A DNA stretch of 17,719 bases from JBCDGZ01 sp038750655 (GTDB taxonomy: Bacteria; Bacteroidota; Bacteroidia; Chitinophagales; Saprospiraceae). This document shows positions 14,523 to 17,719 of the stretch, one piece after another. The translations under genes and the position numbers were made by a program. The notes beneath the pieces were generated by a model. That model was not told where the DNA came from. It worked only from the letters and a program-made list of their open reading frames with translations, and did not search any database. The stretch spans positions 1 to 17,719 of the forward strand of contig JBCDGZ010000149.1 in NCBI GenBank assembly GCA_038750655.1, in the 5' to 3' direction. The stretch's first letter is position 1; each line of letters starts with the position of its first letter.

Positions 14523-14530
14523 TATCTTTG
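14523..14530 (+). promoter_or_regulatory. Candidate -7 box upstream of fhs
   Basis: TATCTTTG matches the TAnnTTTG consensus exactly, 64 bp before the fhs ATG. A TTTC (14502-14505) lies 17 bp upstream, which is short for the usual 19-21 bp spacing, so the -33 part is weak. Confidence 0.45.
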
Positions 14531-14594
14531 GGGGATTGTTTGAACACAGCAATCATTAATTCTTTCAACCTCTTCCCTAACCTTTATACTTTTC

Positions 14595-16265
14595 ATGAAA
14601 ACAGACATCGCTATTGCTCAAAGCATCGAACTGCAGCCTATTCAGGACATTGCAGCCAAGCTCCACCTTTCTCCTGATGACCTGCAACTCTACGGCCGCT
14701 ATAAGGCCAAACTCCCCTTGTCGCTGATCGACAAAGAGCGCGCTGCTCAGAATACCCTGATCCTCGTTTCGGCCGTTTCGCCGACTCCGGCGGGAGAAGG
14801 GAAAACGACCATGTCGATCGGGTTGACCCAAGGCTTGAATAAGATTGGTAAAAAAGCCTGCGTTGTGCTTCGCGAGCCTTCGCTGGGTCCTGTATTCGGC
14901 ATCAAGGGCGGTGCTACCGGTGGAGGTTACTCCCAAGTGCTGCCGATGGAAGACATCAATCTGCACTTTACCGGCGACTTTGCCGCCATCGAAAAGGCCC
15001 ACAACCTGCTCGCGGCACTTATCGATAATAACCTGCAAAACAAAACCTATTCGCTGGGTATCGACCCCCGCACTGTCCTCTGGAAGCGAGTGCTGGATAT
15101 GAACGACCGCGCCCTGCGCAAAGTCGTCATCGGACTGGGCGGTACTGGCTCGGGCGTCCCCCGCGAAACGGGCTTTGACATCACCGCCGCCTCCGAAATC
15201 ATGGCCATCCTCTGCCTCTCAGACGATCTGGCTGACCTCAAACAACGCCTCGGCAACATCTTCGTCGGCTTCACCTACGACAAACAGCCCGTCTACGCCC
15301 GCGACCTCAAGGCCCACGGCGCCATGACCGCCCTACTCAAAGATGCCGTCAAGCCCAACCTGGTGCAAACCATTGAGGGCAACCCCGCCATCATCCACGG
15401 AGGGCCCTTTGCCAACATCGCTCAGGGCACCAACTCAGTGCTGGCGACCCGCATGGGCCTCTCCCTGTCCGACTACGTCGTCACCGAAGCCGGTTTTGGC
15501 TTTGACCTGGGCGCAGAGAAATTTTTCGACATCAAATGCCAAAGCGCCGGGCTGTCCCCCAAAGTAGTCGTGCTAGTGGCCACTATTCGCGCCATCAAGT
15601 ACCACGGCGGTGCTGCCCTGGCGACCATCAGCGAGCCGAATCCCGATGCGGTGGCCAAGGGATTGGGGAATCTGGAGAAACACCTCGAAAATATCAAGCA
15701 GTTCAACGTAGAACCCGTGGTGGCCATCAATAAATTTGTCAATGATACCGACGAGGAGATCGCTCTGATCCGCCAATGCTGCGAAGCCAAAGGCGTTAAA
15801 GCAGTGGTGGCCAATGTCTGGGGCGAGGGCGGCGAAGGAGCCCGCCAACTCGCCGAAGCCGTGGTCGAAGCGGCCGATGCTGCGCAAAGTAAATTCAGCC
15901 CGATGTACAATTGGAATTGGTCGGTAGAAGAGAAAATTGAAGCAGTAGCGACCAAGATTTATGGGGCGAAGGCCATCGATTATACCGCCCGGGCCAAATC
16001 GGACCTCCGTAAAATTGCCCGGCTGGGCTTAGAGGGGCTGCCCGTCTGTATTGCTAAAACCCAAAAGTCGCTGTCGGATAATCCCAAGCTGCTGGGCCGT
16101 CCGAAGGACTTTGTCGTCACGGTTCGGGAGATTGAGATTGCGGCCGGCGCCGGCTTTCTGATCCCCATCACGGGCAACATTATGCGAATGCCAGGGCTGC
16201 CGTCCAAGCCTTCGGCCGAGCAGATTGACATCGACGAAGCGGGGAATATTACAGGATTATTTTAG
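14595..16265 (+). CDS. fhs: Formate-tetrahydrofolate ligase
   Basis: The 556-residue protein is 10-formyltetrahydrofolate synthetase, which joins formate to tetrahydrofolate with ATP hydrolysis and feeds purine, serine and methionine one-carbon metabolism. The length is standard. Near residue 65 is the P-loop TPAGEGKTT. The family signature REPSLGPVFGIKGGATGGG (about 93-111) and the folate segment around MEDINLHFTGDFAAI follow. Later motifs include GLGGTGSGVPRETGFDITAASE, VATIRAIKYHGG, GLPVCIAKTQKSLSDNP and ITGNIMRMPGLP near the end. The start is preceded by no Shine-Dalgarno. The methyltransferase gene begins 18 bp after the stop, so the two are likely co-transcribed. Confidence 0.95.
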   Translation: MKTDIAIAQSIELQPIQDIAAKLHLSPDDLQLYGRYKAKLPLSLIDKERAAQNTLILVSAVSPTPAGEGKTTMSIGLTQGLNKIGKKACVVLREPSLGPVFGIKGGATGGGYSQVLPMEDINLHFTGDFAAIEKAHNLLAALIDNNLQNKTYSLGIDPRTVLWKRVLDMNDRALRKVVIGLGGTGSGVPRETGFDITAASEIMAILCLSDDLADLKQRLGNIFVGFTYDKQPVYARDLKAHGAMTALLKDAVKPNLVQTIEGNPAIIHGGPFANIAQGTNSVLATRMGLSLSDYVVTEAGFGFDLGAEKFFDIKCQSAGLSPKVVVLVATIRAIKYHGGAALATISEPNPDAVAKGLGNLEKHLENIKQFNVEPVVAINKFVNDTDEEIALIRQCCEAKGVKAVVANVWGEGGEGARQLAEAVVEAADAAQSKFSPMYNWNWSVEEKIEAVATKIYGAKAIDYTARAKSDLRKIARLGLEGLPVCIAKTQKSLSDNPKLLGRPKDFVVTVREIEIAAGAGFLIPITGNIMRMPGLPSKPSAEQIDIDEAGNITGLF

Positions 16266-16283
16266 CCCCACTCTTCTAATTTT

Positions 16284-17093
16284 ATGGATTTACAAAAAAA
16301 CGCCGATCGCTTCACGGGCTTTGGGGAGCTTTATGACCGCTATCGACCCAGGCCGCCGAAGGCCATCTTCGAGCAGGTGCTGCGCCACTTGGGTGGGCAG
16401 CGCCCTCAAGGGGTCCTTGATATGGGCTGCGGAACGGGGCTGAGCACCCTGGGCTGGCTGGACTACTGCGAGCATGTGGTGGGCATTGAGCCGAGCGAGG
16501 AAATGCTGGCCGTCGCTCGTCGGAAACTTGCGTCGCAGCCGGAGGGCCTGGCTTTTGTGCAGGGTTTTGGACATGAGCTGCCGGTATCAGATGGGACGGT
16601 GGAGGTAGTCAGCTGTTCACAAGCCTTCCACTGGATGGAGCCGAAGGCTACACTGGCGGAGGTGGCGCGGGCCTTGAGGCCGGGCGGCGTTTTTTTGACC
16701 ATCGACTGCGGCTGGCCGCCTTCCTGCCATTATCGGGCGGAGCGGGCCTATGAGCAGCTTTTCGAACAGGTCTTTGCGCAGAGCCGCAGCCTAGAGGAGC
16801 CGATGGCCCATCGCTTTCCGAAGGCAGAGCACCTGGCCAATATTGAGGCATCGGGGCACTTTGAGTTTGTCAAGATGGCCTATTATCACCAAATGGAGGC
16901 GGGAAGCCGGGAGCGGCTGGAAGGACTGGCATTGAGCCAGGGAGAGCTACAGTCGCTGCGCAGACGCGGGTTTTCGGATACCGCACTGGGCCTGACACCA
17001 TTCCGGGAGCAGCTGTCTGCCATCACTGAAGAACAACTAACGGCTATGACTTTTCATTATACCGTGATCTTTGCAGTAAAAAAGCAGCGGTAG
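16284..17093 (+). CDS. Class I SAM-dependent methyltransferase
   Basis: The 269-residue product is a class I (Rossmann-like) methyltransferase of the type 11 group. Motif I is VLDMGCGTGLST (about 44-55), motif II the acidic end of VVGIEPSEEML (about 65-75), followed by SCSQAFHWM, a segment characteristic of the yeast Tmt1/trans-aconitate methyltransferase-like subgroup, and ALRPGGVFLTI. No transmembrane or signal segment is visible. It starts 18 bp after fhs. The acceptor substrate is not predictable; the fhs neighbourhood may only reflect co-transcription. No terminator is clear downstream. Confidence 0.85.
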   Translation: MDLQKNADRFTGFGELYDRYRPRPPKAIFEQVLRHLGGQRPQGVLDMGCGTGLSTLGWLDYCEHVVGIEPSEEMLAVARRKLASQPEGLAFVQGFGHELPVSDGTVEVVSCSQAFHWMEPKATLAEVARALRPGGVFLTIDCGWPPSCHYRAERAYEQLFEQVFAQSRSLEEPMAHRFPKAEHLANIEASGHFEFVKMAYYHQMEAGSRERLEGLALSQGELQSLRRRGFSDTALGLTPFREQLSAITEEQLTAMTFHYTVIFAVKKQR

Positions 17094-17140
17094 GGGTTTT
17101 GTCGTATATTAATACCTACATTAGCTCTAACAATATGTAA

Positions 17141-17707
17141 ATGCGCATGACTTCCTTTCCACTCGACCCCCTTGGCCCACTCAGCGAAGGGCTCCTGCAA
17201 AGAGGCGTTCACAACTTTAGCGAGGCTGTCAATTTTGTCCGCCACCTTCCCTATCGACGTACCTCGGACAAAGAACGTTTGATGACGGTTTTGGAAGAAA
17301 ACTGCGGTACTTGCAGCATCAAACACGCTTTTTTAAAGCAGGTAGCGACCGAGCAAGACCGCGATGATATTGAGCTGGTTATTGGCATTTATCAGATGAA
17401 CCAGGACAACACCCCAGGGATCGGTAATCATCTGGTAACCAGCGGCTTGCCTTATCTCCCTGAAGCGCATTGTTATCTGCGTTACCAGGGGCAGCGATTT
17501 GATTACACCTTACCCGAATCTGACATCGCCCGTTTGGCATCAGCGATTGTCGAAGAAAAGACGATTGAGGCCCACCAAATCGGGGCATTTAAGGTCACTT
17601 TTCACCAGAACTACCTCCGCAGGTGGCTAACTGCGGAGGGATTGACGATGAGTCTGGAACAGCTTTGGCAAATTCGTGAACAATGCATTGCTTCATTGAG
17701 CAAATAA
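17141..17707 (+). CDS. Unrecognised protein, possible transglutaminase-like fold
   Basis: I do not recognise a named family for this 188-residue product. It has no signal peptide or membrane segment. NCGTCSIKHAFL (Cys55, Cys58) followed by EAHCYLRYQGQRFDYTLP (His110, Asp121) gives a Cys...His...Asp order and spacing resembling the transglutaminase/arylamine-transferase fold: a cysteine starting a helix, then His and Asp on adjacent strands. This is inference from layout only. ATGs at 17141 and 17147 are both possible starts. The gene is co-directional with the methyltransferase 47 bp upstream, so it could belong to the same transcript. It is complete within the window; the last 12 bases hold nothing. 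Confidence 0.6.
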   Translation: MRMTSFPLDPLGPLSEGLLQRGVHNFSEAVNFVRHLPYRRTSDKERLMTVLEENCGTCSIKHAFLKQVATEQDRDDIELVIGIYQMNQDNTPGIGNHLVTSGLPYLPEAHCYLRYQGQRFDYTLPESDIARLASAIVEEKTIEAHQIGAFKVTFHQNYLRRWLTAEGLTMSLEQLWQIREQCIASLSK

Positions 17708-17719
17708 CCACCAAAAAAA

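Noticed and set aside
1..17719. CRISPR arrays, phage genes, transposases, tRNAs and rRNAs
   Set aside because: No regularly spaced repeats, integrase or transposase motifs, cloverleaf-like sequences or rRNA segments were seen on either strand.

Overview
The window looks like chromosomal DNA from a member of the Bacteroidota, probably a Saprospiria-type marine or environmental bacterium. The class-level guess is inference. The phylum-level evidence is: TAnnTTTG-type -7 promoter boxes (clearest before rpsU, with a TTGG box 20 bp upstream), start codons without Shine-Dalgarno sequences, a type IX secretion (T9SS) C-terminal sorting domain, Bacteroidota-style lipoproteins, a short 63-residue bS21, and a 116-residue 2[4Fe-4S] ferredoxin of the form common in this phylum. 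No phage, transposase, CRISPR array, rRNA or tRNA was seen.

Layout. 1-476: intergenic DNA with two near-identical terminators, an inverted heptamer-repeat (TNGACGG) element and a probable small RNA unit. 477-1865 (-): thioredoxin-fold (TlpA-like) lipoprotein. 1866-2201: two repeat-like hairpin elements. 2202-3119 (-): sugar-phosphate nucleotidyltransferase-like protein, divergent from an SSS-family sodium/solute symporter (3343-5100 +). 5218-5409 (+): rpsU with its own promoter and terminator. 5655-6233 (+): small exported barrel-like protein, whose terminator is a sequence relative of the rpsU terminator. 6234-6656: intergenic DNA holding a decayed DUF3052 gene (-). 6657-9558 (-): a fused EutB-EutC ethanolamine ammonia-lyase followed by a histidine-phosphatase lipoprotein. 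9724-12989 (+): a DUF1800-DUF1501 pair; the DUF1501 protein carries a twin-arginine signal and a T9SS sorting domain. 12986-13870 (-): AlkA-type DNA glycosylase, overlapping the DUF1501 gene tail to tail. 14132-14482 (+): ferredoxin. 14595-17093 (+): formate-tetrahydrofolate ligase plus a SAM methyltransferase. 17141-17707 (+): unrecognised protein with a transglutaminase-like Cys-His-Asp arrangement.

How it fits together. Most of the window is ordinary housekeeping: translation, one-carbon metabolism, electron transfer, base-excision repair and transport. The distinctive part is 6657-12989, where three of the four intact products carry N-terminal export signals. The ethanolamine ammonia-lyase is a single fused polypeptide starting with a lipoprotein-like or degenerate Tat-like leader, which is unexpected for an adenosylcobalamin enzyme. 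The DUF1800 protein has no visible signal, but it is co-transcribed with a Tat- and T9SS-tagged DUF1501 partner, which suggests co-export. The other notable layer is non-coding: paired homologous terminators, a candidate small RNA and several structured intergenic repeats.
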